NCBI GenBank assembly: GCA_029582265.1 | Contig: CM055819.1 | Span: forward strand, 7,810,135-7,874,134 | DNA from: Zoroaster sp. YZ-2022 | Lineage: Eukaryota; Echinodermata; Asteroidea; Forcipulatida; Zoroasteridae | Direction of reading: 5' to 3' | DNA: 64,000 nucleotides | Part shown: positions 41,880 to 53,110 of the stretch, piece by piece | Layout: every line of letters starts with the position of its first letter | Numbering within the stretch: the first letter of the stretch is position 1 | The notes under the pieces: model-generated | Seen by the model: the letters and a program-made list of their open reading frames with translations, nothing else | Database searches by the model: none | Told to the model about the DNA's origin: nothing | Position numbers and translations under genes: made by a program

Positions 41880-43968
41880 AGTAGTATGGCAGGGGCATTT
41901 GACCTTCATTTTGGCAGGTGGGTCATGACCCACACATGTGTGGGTCATGTGGGTCATGTGGGTCTTCCCCCTATCAATAGATATGGGAATTTTCTCGTGG
42001 GTGGATGGATGGATCGATTACAACGACAGGGGTGTGGTAGGTATAACTGTACGCAATACGTGTGAATATCGTCCCCTGGTTATAAGAATGTACGAGTCCA
42101 CAAACATACCGATTGGTTCGTTATCATTTGCTATTGAGTTGTATGGTCGTGTTCCAACATGCCCGCCAGTTAGTTTTTCACTCCAACTTCCGCACCGGTG
42201 ACGTACACAAACCGAACGTTCGATGAATAATAATAATAATAATAATAATGTATAGATTTATATAGCGCACGTATCCACCAACTAAGTGGCGCTCAAGGCG
42301 CATTATATTATTATCCCTGCTCATAAGGCTCATAAGGCTCATAAATCATTCCTGAAACCATCTCAGCTCCCTGGGGAGTATACAGCTCAATTGCTGCCAT
42401 TTCTAGCGCATAGAGAGCAAACCATCTCTGCCTTCACAGGTACCCATTTAACCCCTGGGTGGAGAGAAGCAATTATGGTTAAGTGTCTTGCTCAAGGACA
42501 CAGGTGTCACGGCTGGGGCTCGAACCCACACTCTGCTGCTGGCAACACCAGAACTTGAGTTCAGTGCGCTACACCGCTCGGCCACGACAATCCACTTTAC
42601 GTGCATTATACAACACACGGGACCTACGGCTTTACGTCCCATCCGAAGGACGAAGCAATTATGGTTAAGTACCTTGCTCAAGGATACAAGTGTCACGACC
42701 GGGGCTCGAACCCACACCCTGCTGCTGGCAACACCAGAACTTGAGTTCGGTGCGCTAGACCGCTCGGCCACGACACTCCATGGACATGAATGGACATGAT
42801 TCAAGGACACAAAGGGGTATTGTAGGAACAACATGCCTGCATAAGCAAACCATGGAATTTAGGGCTAACTTATGATACATAGAATATGAATAATTATATA
42901 GCCCCGGTCGGTTCCGTGTGTGGACTGTTTTACGCTGAACTTGTGTCGAGTGAATCAAATTTTTCCACAACATCGTCCGTAATTTAAAACTTAAGCTCCT
43001 ACACACAATTACCAGTTTATTGCAAGTTTATTGTGTGAAATCGTTATTCTTTTATATGTTTATTTATATTGCTAATGGTTTGATTAGAATTAAAGTGTTT
43101 TTGTTAAATATAATTATTGTAATTGCTTTTGAAAATAACAATGATTAAATAAATGAACAACAGTCATAACAGTATGTGTATTACTTTTTTGGTGAAATGG
43201 TTTTAAATAAATGTGACAGCAATATATAATATTGTGTATTTGTGTGTTTTATTTGGTGTCATTTATGTATAAAGACCCAGATGTTTGTGTTGGGAATGAA
43301 TAGGGTAGAACAGGGTAAAGGTTAATTGTCATTATGGTTAGGGTATTAAAATGGAGTGGGATAGGGTTAACGATAGGAGTTGGACAGGGGTAAATATAAA
43401 AAATAATAATAAAAGACATAATAAAAGACGACAAGAGGTGCCTAAAACCAACCGGAATTCATCAGAATTCCTTCAGTGGTCAACGGGCGATATACAGTTT
43501 CAAGTATTTTATTCATTATTAAAACATACAATACAAATTTATCAAATGGTGATTATCAATAACATTTATAAAGAACAAAATTACAACGTATCAGCTAACT
43601 ACGATTCTTTAAACAAAACAAACCGTACTTGGTAAAAGAATCTTGATGTAACAAAGCTCTAGATATTTGACGTATAATAAATTGTTCGTCATACACTTCT
43701 GTTTTAATACGAGGAAAGTGTTTCCTAATAAAGTTATTTACATATCCAAATCATTATCCATTGTATCCGACGAAATCAATTTGCTAATTTTGTTTATGCT
43801 CATTTCTCGGCATCGATGTAAAAGGAAGAAGATAACGTACTGTCCACAGACGGTTGACAAAGGTCCCTGAAGACGGCGAGTGTTATAGATGGTGTATTTC
43901 GCATTCTTTTGAAGGAAATGTTCAATCTGCGGTACCTTGGGACGTAGTCCATATGAGTCAAAATATTC
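41880..43968 (+). repeat. Left long inverted repeat arm, containing a SINE
   Basis: Pairs with 45687-47207. It includes an inverted partial copy of the protease C-terminal region (about 43738-43968). Confidence 0.85.
42229..42785 (-). mobile_element. tRNA-Leu-derived SINE with two tRNA-like heads
   Basis: 557 bp flanked by ATGAAT (42223-42228 and 42786-42791), absent from the right arm. The 3' end is an (AAT)n tail at 42229. On the minus strand two tRNA-like units (about 42650-42775 and 42470-42590) show a GTGGCCGAGCGG box A and a GGTTCGAGCCCC box B. The anticodon region reads CTCAAGTTC, pointing to tRNA-Leu(CAA). A related copy is at about 59358-59735. Confidence 0.8.
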
Positions 43969-44010
43969 CGATACCCTTTGCGATACCCTTTCGTGTTTGA
44001 ATTTCAGTGA

Positions 44011-44220
44011 AATGAGCAAATGAGCAGCGAAATGAGCAGCAACATGAGCAAATGAGCAGCAACATGAGCAAATGAGCAGCGAAATGAGCAAATGAGCAGC
44101 AAAATGAGCAAACGAGCAGCAAAAGAGCAGCAAAATGAGCAAATGAGCAGCGAAATGAGCAAATGAGCAGCAAAATGAGCAAATGAGCAGCGAAATGAGC
44201 AAATGAGCAGCAAAAATGAG
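44011..44220. repeat. Minisatellite of about 20-21 bp
   Basis: Tandem variants of AAATGAGCAGCRAAATGAGC inside the second Polinton, just upstream of the 44293 frame. They read as Ala/His/Leu-rich nonsense on the minus strand. Confidence 0.8.
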
Positions 44221-44292
44221 TAGTTATAGGCCTATATATAAACTATTTCTTCCGTTTCTTGTCAATCGGAGATTAAGCATCAGAGATTCAAC

Positions 44293-45015
44293 ATGGATGT
44301 TATTTCTGCTGTCAAACCCCATGCAAAGCTTGTCACCAGTGCGGCAAAAGCTTTGGACGGAGATATAACCTACGGAGGCATGCAGAACGTGTACATAATG
44401 AAGAGAAATCTAAAATGGATGAAGTTGACGATGATTCTGAAATTAAAGCTATCCAATCTGACAATTCTGACGTCGATAATTCTGAACCCGATTTTAAAAA
44501 AGCATAGATTTGAAGATTCGGAAATAGAAACTTGTGAAACTGAATCTACGCAGGATGAAGACGAAGATTTCGAGGAAGATAATTCAGAATCCGATACGGA
44601 GGTGGAATATGACGAATCATCGGAAGAGGATGAGTCTAGTTCTGAATTGGAAGACAATGCCACTTTTCGAGACTGGTTGGAAGAGGCTAAAGAGGCTACT
44701 GAAGAGATGTGGTGTGAAAAATATGAAAAGTACGTCAACAGGGGTATGAGTGAAGATCAAGCCAAGGAAAAAGCCAATAGGAAAACCCTTTGGGCAGTCA
44801 AGCGAATCTTTTTCAACAAATACAAGGATTTTTTGTCAAGTTACCTACATCTGAAAGATAATGACACTCATCAGGATATTGCGGAAGATCTCGAAGAAAA
44901 AGTAAATAAAGGCATGGAAGTAAACAAAACTCTGAACAGAGTAATGGCTAAACACCATACCAAATTTGACGGACTACTTCAACTAAATGCGGATGAAGAG
45001 AACGAGGAAGAGTGA
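44293..45015 (+). pseudogene. Zinc-finger/acidic Polinton protein, frame-changed N-terminus
   Basis: The open frame gives 240 residues with an acidic region (about 75-120) and a helical C-terminus (FRDWLEEAKEATEEMW). In the +1 frame, 44322-44396 encodes a classic C2H2 finger (CHQCGKSFGRRYNLRRHAERVH pattern: C-x2-C, then H-x4-H). That frame merges with the long one across an A-run at about 44497-44502. The real gene therefore is a C2H2 finger joined to the acidic region, with a one-base indel. Acidic C2H2 proteins of this style occur in Polintons. Role unknown, perhaps transcriptional. Confidence 0.55.
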
Positions 45016-45398
45016 TGATGAAAGACCAGATGTTTCAGAAAGACTATATTGTAATTAAAAAAAAAAAACATCTATAATAGTGTTCTTTTGGTAGAAAAAA
45101 AAATCTATAAAATAGCCACCTCTGGTAGTCTTACAGTAATCCTTTATAGTTATTTTACACTATTACGTTACATCAAGGGCAGTGACAACTTAATTTCGAA
45201 GAAAATGAGTGCCTCTGCATGGGTTCTAAACTTCTGGGTGACTTTCTATTCATCTTTAAATAGACAGTGTATTGTGAACTACAGGCCTGACATTCTAAAG
45301 CGGGCCGTTGTTTCATGTAAGATAGACAACTGTATTATGAGCCCTAATATCCGACTTCATTTACGGTTCAACGAAATTCCAAGTTCCTGAGCAGTTCA

Positions 45399-45917
45399 TT
45401 GGAAACGCTAAGCTGCGAAATTACGGGAAGACCTAAGCACGATAGACCATTCAGTGCACAATACAATAGGTACGTAACGACTTGCCCAGACTTGTCCGTG
45501 ACGTCACATAGGCAATTTCGTTCATCACGAGGTCAACGCGTCTTAGCTCGCCCTTACATACCCGGTAATGACCAACTTCTGAAGCAGTTTGTTCTACGCC
45601 CTAGCGCTATTGTCATTAACACAGACCCTGCTGATAAGCCAGGAGAACACTGGTTGGTAATCTACATTACACAAGATGGTGTGGGTGAATATTTTGACTC
45701 ATATGGACTACGTCCCAAGGTACCGCAGATTGAACATTTCCTTCAAAAGAATGCGAAATACACCATCTATAACACTCGCCGTCTTCAGGGACCTTTGTCA
45801 ACCGTCTGTGGACAGTACGTTATCTTCTTCCTTTTACATCGATGCCGAGAAATGAGCATAAACAAAATTAGCAAATTGATTTCGTCGGATACAATGGATA
45901 ATGATTTGGATATGTAA
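45399..45917 (+). CDS. Adenain-like cysteine protease of the second Polinton
   Basis: The open frame (173 residues) has no ATG at its left edge (it opens on TTG), so the true start is uncertain. The adenain/Ulp1-type catalytic set is visible: H84 in PGEHWLVIYI, D100 in EYFDSYG, Q130 in RRLQG and C137 in STVCGQY. In Polintons and adenoviruses this protease matures capsid proteins. The 3' 230 bp (45687-45917) lie inside the inverted repeat, so a partial inverse copy exists at about 43738-43968. The upstream region (45088-45390) has no recognisable domain. Confidence 0.8.
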   Translation: METLSCEITGRPKHDRPFSAQYNRYVTTCPDLSVTSHRQFRSSRGQRVLARPYIPGNDQLLKQFVLRPSAIVINTDPADKPGEHWLVIYITQDGVGEYFDSYGLRPKVPQIEHFLQKNAKYTIYNTRRLQGPLSTVCGQYVIFFLLHRCREMSINKISKLISSDTMDNDLDM

Positions 45918-47207
45918 ATAACTTTATTAGGAAACACTTTCCTCGTATTAAAACAGAAGTGTATGACGAACAATTTATTATACGTCAAATATCTAGAGCT
46001 TTGTTACATCAAGATTCTTTTACCAAGTAGGGTTTGTTTTGTTTAAAGAATCGTAGTTAGCTGATACGTTGTAATTTTGTTCTTTATAAATGTTATTGAT
46101 AATCACCATTTGATAAATTTGTATTGTATGTTTTAATAATGAATAAAATACTTGAAACTGTATATCGCCCGTTGACCACTGAAGGAATTCTGATGAATTC
46201 CGATTGGTTTTAGGCACCTCTTGTCTTTTATTATGTCTTTTATTATTATTTTTTATATTTACCCCTGTCCAACTCCTATCGTTAACCCTATCCCACTCCA
46301 TTTTAATACCCTAACCACATAATGACAATTAACCTTTACCCTGTTCTACCCTATTCATTCCCAACACAAACATCTGGGTCTTTATACATAAATGACACCA
46401 AATAAAACACACAAATACACAATATTATATTGCTGTCACATTTATTTAAAACCATTTCACCAAAAAGTAATACACATACTGTTATGACTGTTGTTCATTT
46501 ATTTAATCATTGTTATTTTCAAAAGCAATTACAATAATTATATTTAACAAAAACACTTTAATTCTAATCAAACCATTAGCAATATAAATAAACATATAAA
46601 AGAATAACGATTTCACACAATAAACTTGCAATAAACTGGTAATTGTGTGTAGGAGCTTAAGTTTTAAATTACGGACGATGTTGTGGAAAAATTTGATTCA
46701 CTCGACACAAGTTCAGCGTAAAACAGTCCACACACGGAACCGACCGGGGCTATATAATTATTCATATTCTATGTATCATAAGTTAGCCCTAAATTCCATG
46801 GTTTGCTTATGCAGGCATGTTGTTCCTACAATTAATACCCTTTGTGTCCTTGAATCATGTCCATTCATCGAACGTTCGGTTTGTGTACGTCACCGGTGCG
46901 GAAGTTGGAGTGAAAAACTAACTGGCGGGCATGTTGGAACACGACCATACAACTCAATAGCAAATGATAACGAACCAATCGGTATGTTTGTGGACTCGTA
47001 CATTCTTATAACCAGGGGACGATATTCACACGTATTGCGTACAGTTATACCTACCACACCCCTGTCGTTGTAATCGATCCATCCACCCACGAGAAAATTC
47101 CCATATCTATTGATAGGGGGAAGACCCACAAGACCCACATGACCCACACATGTGTGGGTCATGACCCACCTGCCAAAATGAAGGTCAAATGCCCCTGCCA
47201 TACTACT
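45687..47207 (-). repeat. Right long inverted repeat arm
   Basis: 1521 bp, inverted match to the left arm and lacking the SINE. It starts within the protease gene at GAATATTTTGACTCATATGG. Confidence 0.85.
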
Positions 47208-47211
47208 TGCG

Positions 47212-47575
47212 CCACTGCACACACACGAACCGCTATCAAACACACAGTCTTGGGAACCTTGTAGAATATCCCCCGAAAACGGGGGGGGGGGGGGAGGGGA
47301 CCACTACACATGCGTTAATTTGAAATGCTAGCACGGCACACAATTTTTGGTGCGCACGCGCATAAACAACAACGGACTGTCATGGAGTCACAGTGTTGAT
47401 CAGTGAACACGGCAGTCCGTTGTTGTTTATTTGCATGCGCACCAAAAATGTGGGCTGTACTAGCATTTTGACGCAAATTGACGCGTGCGTAGTGGCTTCT
47501 CCCGTTTTCGGGGGAGATTCTACGAAGTTCCCAAGACTGTGTTTGCTAGCGGTTCGTGTGTGTGGTAGTGGTTCG
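47212..47575. mobile_element. Palindromic MITE next to the second Polinton
   Basis: About 360 bp that fold back on themselves. CACACACGAACCGCTATCAA (left) pairs with the right-side complement, and the centre is near 47395 with CAACAACGGACTG / CAGTCCGTTGTTG arms. A G-run (47281-47298) lies in the left arm only. Confidence 0.7.
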
Positions 47576-48433
47576 TGATTGTAGCGTTCGTGTAGCGCCG
47601 TCGGATCGTGTATCATAAACATACAAACACTGTTTTGAACCAAGACTACGTGTTTTAGCGAACACTGACCAGAAACGTAATGTCCATATGCGTAATCCAT
47701 GTGGGTGGGGTGGGGGGGGGCGGGGCGGTTTATTATATTCCCCATTTCTTGCCAAAGGTGGAACTGGGGACAGGGGCGTAGCGAAGGCATTTTCTTTGGG
47801 GGGTGTAGAAGCCAATTTGCCGACTGCATCAGTGGCACAGCCAGAATTTTCAGATTGGGCGCGGGAGGGGGGGGGGGTTAACATTTTTGGGGGTAAATTT
47901 ACTGACACAAAACTAATATGGACAGACAAATTTACTTTGTTTTCCCCCAAAATGGATAATCTCTAAAGTCGCTCAACGGGGGGGGGGGGGGGATTTTTTT
48001 TTGGAATAACGAACATTACATGAAATTTGGCATGGTCGGAGGGACGGAATAAAAATAAAAATAAAATTTCATACTTGGTTATGTAGTACCCGGTACCATA
48101 GAGAAAGCACTTTCTTTGTTGTAGTGCTATAGAGTACTAGGCGGCTCCCGGATCCCAACGCATGTTACACATGCAAAACACATGCAGCCTGGCCGCAGAG
48201 AAAACAGGTCAACTCGCACACGTAACAACTCGCGCATGGCAACCTGTACGCTATACCGACTCGCACGCTTAGCTCGTTCCCCAATGGCGTAAGTAGGGTC
48301 CAATTTGGGGGGAACGAGGGGTGCCCCACTTTTTCTGGGGGAATGTCAAAAAAAGGGAACAGTTTTCAATAATACATGTCCACTTGTATGGTGTTCTAAA
48401 AAGGACACAGGCACATTGCAAGAAGGGTGTTCA
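47576..48433. other. G-run-rich host DNA, no gene
   Basis: Several G-runs of 8-16 (about 47705-47720, 47866-47877, 47979-47992). Short open frames here are low-complexity translations of G-rich DNA. No supported gene. Confidence 0.5.
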
Positions 48434-48533
48434 CGCGTCGCACTAGAAGTGTGTAAGTGTTACATTAGGATTCACGCGTCGCACTAGAAGTGTTATCGCG
48501 TCGCACTAGAAGTGTTATCGCGTCGCACTAGAA
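48434..48533. repeat. Short tandem repeat with CGCGTCGCACTAGAAGTG
   Basis: Four copies of CGCGTCGCACTAGAA, the last three at about 22-25 bp spacing. Confidence 0.75.
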
Positions 48534-49580
48534 CATACATCAGGCTTGTTTTTTTTAAATATGTTTTTAAGTGAAATTATGTGATATTATGGCCACACAT
48601 CTGGAGTCCCCAGAGGGTTGTGTGTATGTTGGTGTGATCTTACGCTTACCAACTCGTACGCTTACCAACTCGTACTCAAGTATGTCAACTCATTCGTAGA
48701 ATTTAGTTTAAAGAAAGTTGAAATACAGATTAGAGAGATATTTTCATGCCTGTCAATCAAACCCAACAAATGGTCCTTTTCAGGGCACCAAGTATTAAAA
48801 TAAAATGTGTTTTCCCCCTTTATTTCCCTTGATGAAAACAAACAAACAAACAAACAAACGGTCCTAATTATAATTTAATTATCAACACAGTCCTTTTCTT
48901 ATAGATTATAGTACGAGTTGCTTGCGTGCGAGTCGAGTTGGCACGCCTATCGTACAAGTTGAATCTAATTCGCCGCAAACGACCGACCCATTCCACCCCA
49001 CTCCTCGCGCTGTCAAATCATTCACCAACTTAACCATCTTTACAAATCTTTCTGCAACCATAAAATCTGTGTCACGAGATGTGTCCACAGTAGAGGATAA
49101 CCAATTAGAACTTATATTGAGAGCACTGAATATGAAGTGTGACTCTGGTCCAATAAGATCAATAGGTGTGGTGTCCTTTGAGATGTTTTGGAAAACAGGT
49201 TTCAGACAGGTTTCCCCTATCTGAGTTCATCTGGTGATTGCTGCCTTTCATTGTGTTGGTCATTCTTGGATTGCAGCGCCCCCTACATTTAGAATTAAAT
49301 TTTTTAATTGTACAAACGGACAAAATAGACAAGGGCAAATATATTCTCCAATAGTCATACTTTATTGTTTACACTGTTAAAGCGGTCTATTTCACGGCGG
49401 CATATGTGGTTCAGACTTAGCCACCGCTGATTCTCATCTAACAACACGTACTCACGCGCTGGTTCGGAACTGGGAATACGTTTGCAATCCAAGCTACTGA
49501 AGATAGAGGCAGCTGCGCGGAATTTGATCTTTTGGCTTCGGCAATAAAATAAATATTAAACAAATCATTGCTTTTTAATA
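48534..49580. other. Host DNA, no gene recognised
   Basis: Contains a short (AAAC)n run near 48838-48858 and an open frame at 48922-49224 without recognisable domains. I see nothing else. Confidence 0.45.
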
Positions 49581-50505
49581 GGTTTTCCCGACCAAGTTCG
49601 TCAATTTATCATTCAAATTCGTTTTCATGCGTTCGTATTGAAGTGATTTTGCTAATCCAGTTGCTACCATGGTTCGAATTAAGAATTCAGGCATTCAATT
49701 TCGTTTTCAAACATTAAATTTCGAATTTGCGTCATTCATTTTAGTGGTGCACATCCGTCATTCAATGTCGCCAGACTGGCTTGGATGAGTTTCTTTTTCA
49801 ATTAGTTTACAGGCAATCAATTTCACAAAATGGGAAGTCAAAAAAATGATTCTCACCAATCTTTATTTAATCATGTGTTTTTCTCATTAAAGTTTTCGTT
49901 AATGTTTCTACATTTTTGTTTATTATTTTACTTTACTTTGTTTTCATCATTTGTTTCCACTCACATATTTCTCAATTAATGTGTTTTGGGGCATTCCTAT
50001 GAGAATATCCTTCGAACGCCTCAATCAAGCGTGCTCAGACTACATCAGATATTCTCGTGTAACGACCACGAGCTGCCGTTTCGTTATCTTTATCTGTCAA
50101 CGTAGTGAATTGTAGAAATGGAACTTTATCCTTCGACGAACATTAATAAAATGGCAGGCTCTTACCAATGAGTGAACCAATTGCTACTATGAAAGTGAAA
50201 CATGGAAAAACAAGTGTAACAGTGTGAATTTCATTGCACAAATGTAACAAATGCTTGCCTAATAACGAATTTGAATGACTGGTTGTACGCCACGGGAAGA
50301 TTAGGCGAAATTGAATGCTGTTGGTGAGTCGAGTATTTTTAAATTGGATGCGCATTTTTGTTAATTGCATGACATATTAAATGAAATTGAATGATCGTAA
50401 TAAGCAAATTGAATGATGATTTTGAGCAGCAATCGCTTTCGCGCGAAATTGATTGACGCTGCGTTGAAATTGGCTGCTGAATTGATGAACTTAGCCGGGA
50501 TAACC
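49581..50505. mobile_element. TA-flanked MITE with inverted arrays of CATTCAATTTCG-like motifs
   Basis: The terminal repeats align at 26 or more of about 31 positions: left GGTTTTCCCGACCAAGTTCG, right complement GGTTATCCCGGCTAAGTTCA. Both are flanked by TA. Inside the left 280 bp, variants of CATTCAATTTCG recur about six times; inside the right 240 bp, the inverse CGAAATTGAATG recurs about nine times. No coding capacity. Subterminal motif arrays are typical transposase-binding sites. Confidence 0.7.
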
Positions 50506-51117
50506 TATAATAAACGGGAAAAAATAAATCAATTACAATCAATTAAATTTTTCCCCATAAATTAAAATTCCCATAGCTCTGGGTTTGCCGACTGAAAATT
50601 TATTCTGGACCAACCCTTGTTCTAGTACCTTTGATGCTTCATTTGCCGACTGAGGCTCTAAATGCCAACCCCCGCTCGCTACGGCCCTGACTGGGGATGC
50701 TTTTTAAAACATTTTGGAAACTTTCTGTAATTTTTGTGCGAATTTAGGAATATTTTGAAAACTTGAAAAAATTTACTGAGAATATTTTTCATCATTTGAA
50801 AACAATGGTAGGTCCAAAATTATTTATCAAACATAATATAACGGAGACGTTTGTTAGATGATGTGTTTTGCCTTTTTTAAGACCTACGGATCCTCCAAAA
50901 AGGACATGTTCCTTTTAGAAGAAGCACACGAAGACGTCTTAATTATTTGATGTTTATTTGATCAGTAGTTGAAAAGTATTGAGAATATGAAACATAAATA
51001 TGGTTATGAAAATATATCTATTATTTAACAAAGGTGAACATTATTATTTTTTACACATTTTAATGTGTCAATGTCCTTAGTGCAAAGATTATAGATGAGT
51101 GCATAGCATTCATAATG
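50506..51117. other. Host DNA, no gene recognised
   Basis: AT-rich with no coding signal. It could be the intron or downstream sequence of the SLC16-like exon on the minus strand. Confidence 0.4.
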
Positions 51118-51129
51118 TCACTGCTCACC

Positions 51130-51327
51130 AATAATTCCTCCGAAGCTGAGTATAGCACTGCTCACTAAGCCCACAGCTGCTGTGCTGGCAGAAAATGTCT
51201 CAACAAAGTGTGGAAAAAAGACGCCCATTGACTTGAAATTACCGAGAGTGATGAAGGCCCATAAGAAGCGGGAAAATAAAATCATCCACCGCCAAGTATT
51301 TGACTTTTCAGCCGCCTGTGCCTCCAT
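51130..51327 (-). CDS. First coding exon of an SLC16 (monocarboxylate transporter)-like gene
   Basis: ATG at 51327 (MEAQAAEKSN). The exon reads WRWMILFSRFLWAFITLG then GVFFPHFVETFSAS and AAVGLVSSAILSFGGIIG. This is the pattern of transmembrane segments 1 and 2 of MCT/SLC16 proteins (W-x-W start, GVF-x-P-x-F-x-x-x-F). It ends at a GTGAGC donor near 51129-51124. The rest of the gene is not in the window on this strand upstream of 51118, so it is a lone exon or a fragment. It is the best candidate for a host gene here. Confidence 0.6.
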
Positions 51328-51339
51328 ACTTATCAATAC

Positions 51340-52384
51340 TAGCAGTTGAACAGGTTTATAATTGTATGATCAGCCAATTCACTTAACCGATAACTATACC
51401 AATCCGTAGCTCTGCTTACTACTGCATATAAACGTTGAGAGCGACGGGTAATATATTCAGGCGCGATTCGAGCAGGCAGCAGACGACACGTCCGGTTTTT
51501 AGTGCGCTGGCGGGAGATTTGACGGTTGGATGTATAGACCATGTGATCTTTGACATCACATGTTTACAAAAGAGCCCCAAAGGTCAAACTGTGCTGGGTA
51601 CAAAAAATACACTGGTCTATGACAAGAAACCATCAAATCTGATATTTTGAGATATCAGCAGAACAATTCTTAATTTGATTTATTTTTATTAAGGCTCTAT
51701 CATTACATCTCAAAGGTTATTTATCTGTAAATTACAGTGGATCGCATTCTACGGAGGGTACGTAGAACTTTGATCGGTAATACGTAATAACTGCACCCTA
51801 GATCCTCATCTGATTTATCATTGCCATTTTGTTTGACAACTTGCAAACATTGCAGAAGTGGGGCATGCGATCCATATGCTAGGCCTAATTATGCTTACGG
51901 TTACTAAGTGCTGTGTGAAATAGTCTTTAAATGCGTATAAACAAATGAAAATAAACATACAAAACATGCTTCTGACAGCCAAATTTTTTGAGAAGTCATT
52001 TTAAAGTATTTGTTTTCTTGTCTACCTTTGCGGTATTGGCCTTTTTGGTCTCGTGGTTTCATCATATTTTATTCCTTATTCTATGGACCGATATGAAAAA
52101 ATAGAATTTGTGATATTATTAATAATTATACTGAGGTAGTCTCGCGAAACAGGCACGGCTGGAGACCAATATTGATAATTGGTTTGTGCGTTATCAATAA
52201 TTTTACCGAGGCAGTTTCGCGGAACACTCATGTTCAGAAACAGTTGTTAACTAGTAGTCATTTTTGTTGGAAAATAAAAAACTGCTCAAACCAGTCAGTA
52301 AAAACATATGCTTTGGCTTCCTTATCAGTATCTTGTCCACTGTCTTATGGGGGAATAAACGGATGGATTTGTTATGAATTTTGG
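51340..52384. other. Host DNA, no gene recognised
   Basis: Two similar blocks (about 52112-52160 and 52190-52225) share AATAATT and GAGGYAGTYTCGCG. No coding signal; may include the 5' region of the SLC16-like exon. Confidence 0.4.
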
Positions 52385-52934
52385 GTACATCTGCATATCT
52401 AATAAATGTTTGTAGCAAGTTATAGGTCTGCACATCATTTCGTTAGGGAGTTATAGAGTTTTTGAATTCTAGGTAATCTACATATCATAATACAAGCTCG
52501 GTGGTCGAGAGGTTAAGACGTCTGCACTAGTAAGCAGGAGGTCGTGGGTTCGAATCCCGCCCGAGTCGCCTGTGTAGTTTTTTCACAGACACTCGGAAAG
52601 CACTGAGTATACAGTGCTATACACACGTCGGTGTAGGGCAAAATTAAATCAATTGTTTATCTCCCGACGCAAGAATTTCACCAACCTATATATAATAAAA
52701 TGTTTGTACTAAGTTAGAAGTCTGTACATTGTTTCGTTCGGGAGTTATTGACCTGTCAATTTTCCATTGTTTTAGCCCATAGAGCCGGAACTGATAATGT
52801 TTTTATGATTTTTAAGGTTTTAGATTCATCTACATATTAAGACCAATGTTTGTGCCAATTTCAAGATGATACATTAATCCGTTCAATGAGCAAATTCCCT
52901 GAGAACGTAAGGGAGGAAAAATAATAATAATAAC
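52385..52934 (+). repeat. Decayed repeat ends around a tRNA-derived SINE
   Basis: The block ATGTTTGTA...AAGTT...GTCTG...ACAT...TTTCGTT...GGGAGTTAT occurs at about 52405-52455 and 52700-52750, with a weaker copy at about 52845-52900. The last is followed by GGGAGGAAAAATAATAATAATAA, a tail like RTE-type LINE or SINE 3' ends. Confidence 0.5.
52495..52690 (+). mobile_element. tRNA-derived SINE
   Basis: The head at 52495-52569 has box A (TGGTCGAGAGG) and box B (GGTTCGAATCC), a CTCGG/CCGAG acceptor pairing and an AGT anticodon-like loop of 8 bases. The odd loop argues against a functional tRNA-Thr. A tRNA-unrelated body with an internal CACTGAGTATACAGTG hairpin follows. Confidence 0.65.
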
Positions 52935-53110
52935 TAGACGAAAGGTTATGTGTTTCTTTTCGGTCTTTTGTTAGAAGAGAAACAATTTCCTTTCGGTTCG
53001 TAAGCAATTAGAATGGGGTATAACCTGCCTGGGCAATCAAGCGTTGCTTAGGCAGGTTATATAAGTGTTGTATTCTTGCAGTTTGTTATTCGGCTTCCTG
53101 ACACACATAC

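Larger units (their letters stand above)
41880..47207. mobile_element. Second Polinton derivative with 1.5-kb inverted repeats
   Basis: Begins AGTAGTATGGCAGGGGC at 41880 and ends with the complement at 47207. Arms: 41880-43968 and 45687-47207, nearly identical once the SINE in the left arm is removed. The interior (43969-45686) holds a minisatellite, an acidic zinc-finger-type gene and most of a cysteine protease. No polymerase, integrase or capsid gene is present. No 6-bp target duplication is visible (CCGGCT left, TGCGCC right), so at least one boundary may be a recombination junction. Confidence 0.75.

Noticed and set aside
43738..44213. Minus-strand Ser/Leu/His-rich open frames next to the protease copy
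   Set aside because: They are readings of the 44011-44220 minisatellite fused to the inverted partial protease copy.
41880..47207. Element 2 as the missing right end of element 1
   Set aside because: The two termini share only the first nine bases and element 2 has its own matching inverted repeats, so they are different families.
47393..47966. Open frames around the G-rich region
   Set aside because: They come from palindromic MITE or G-run sequence with low-complexity translations.
52495..52569. A functional tRNA-Thr gene
   Set aside because: Boxes A and B are good, but the anticodon loop has eight bases and the sequence continues into a SINE-like body amid repeats, so a tRNA-derived SINE is more likely.
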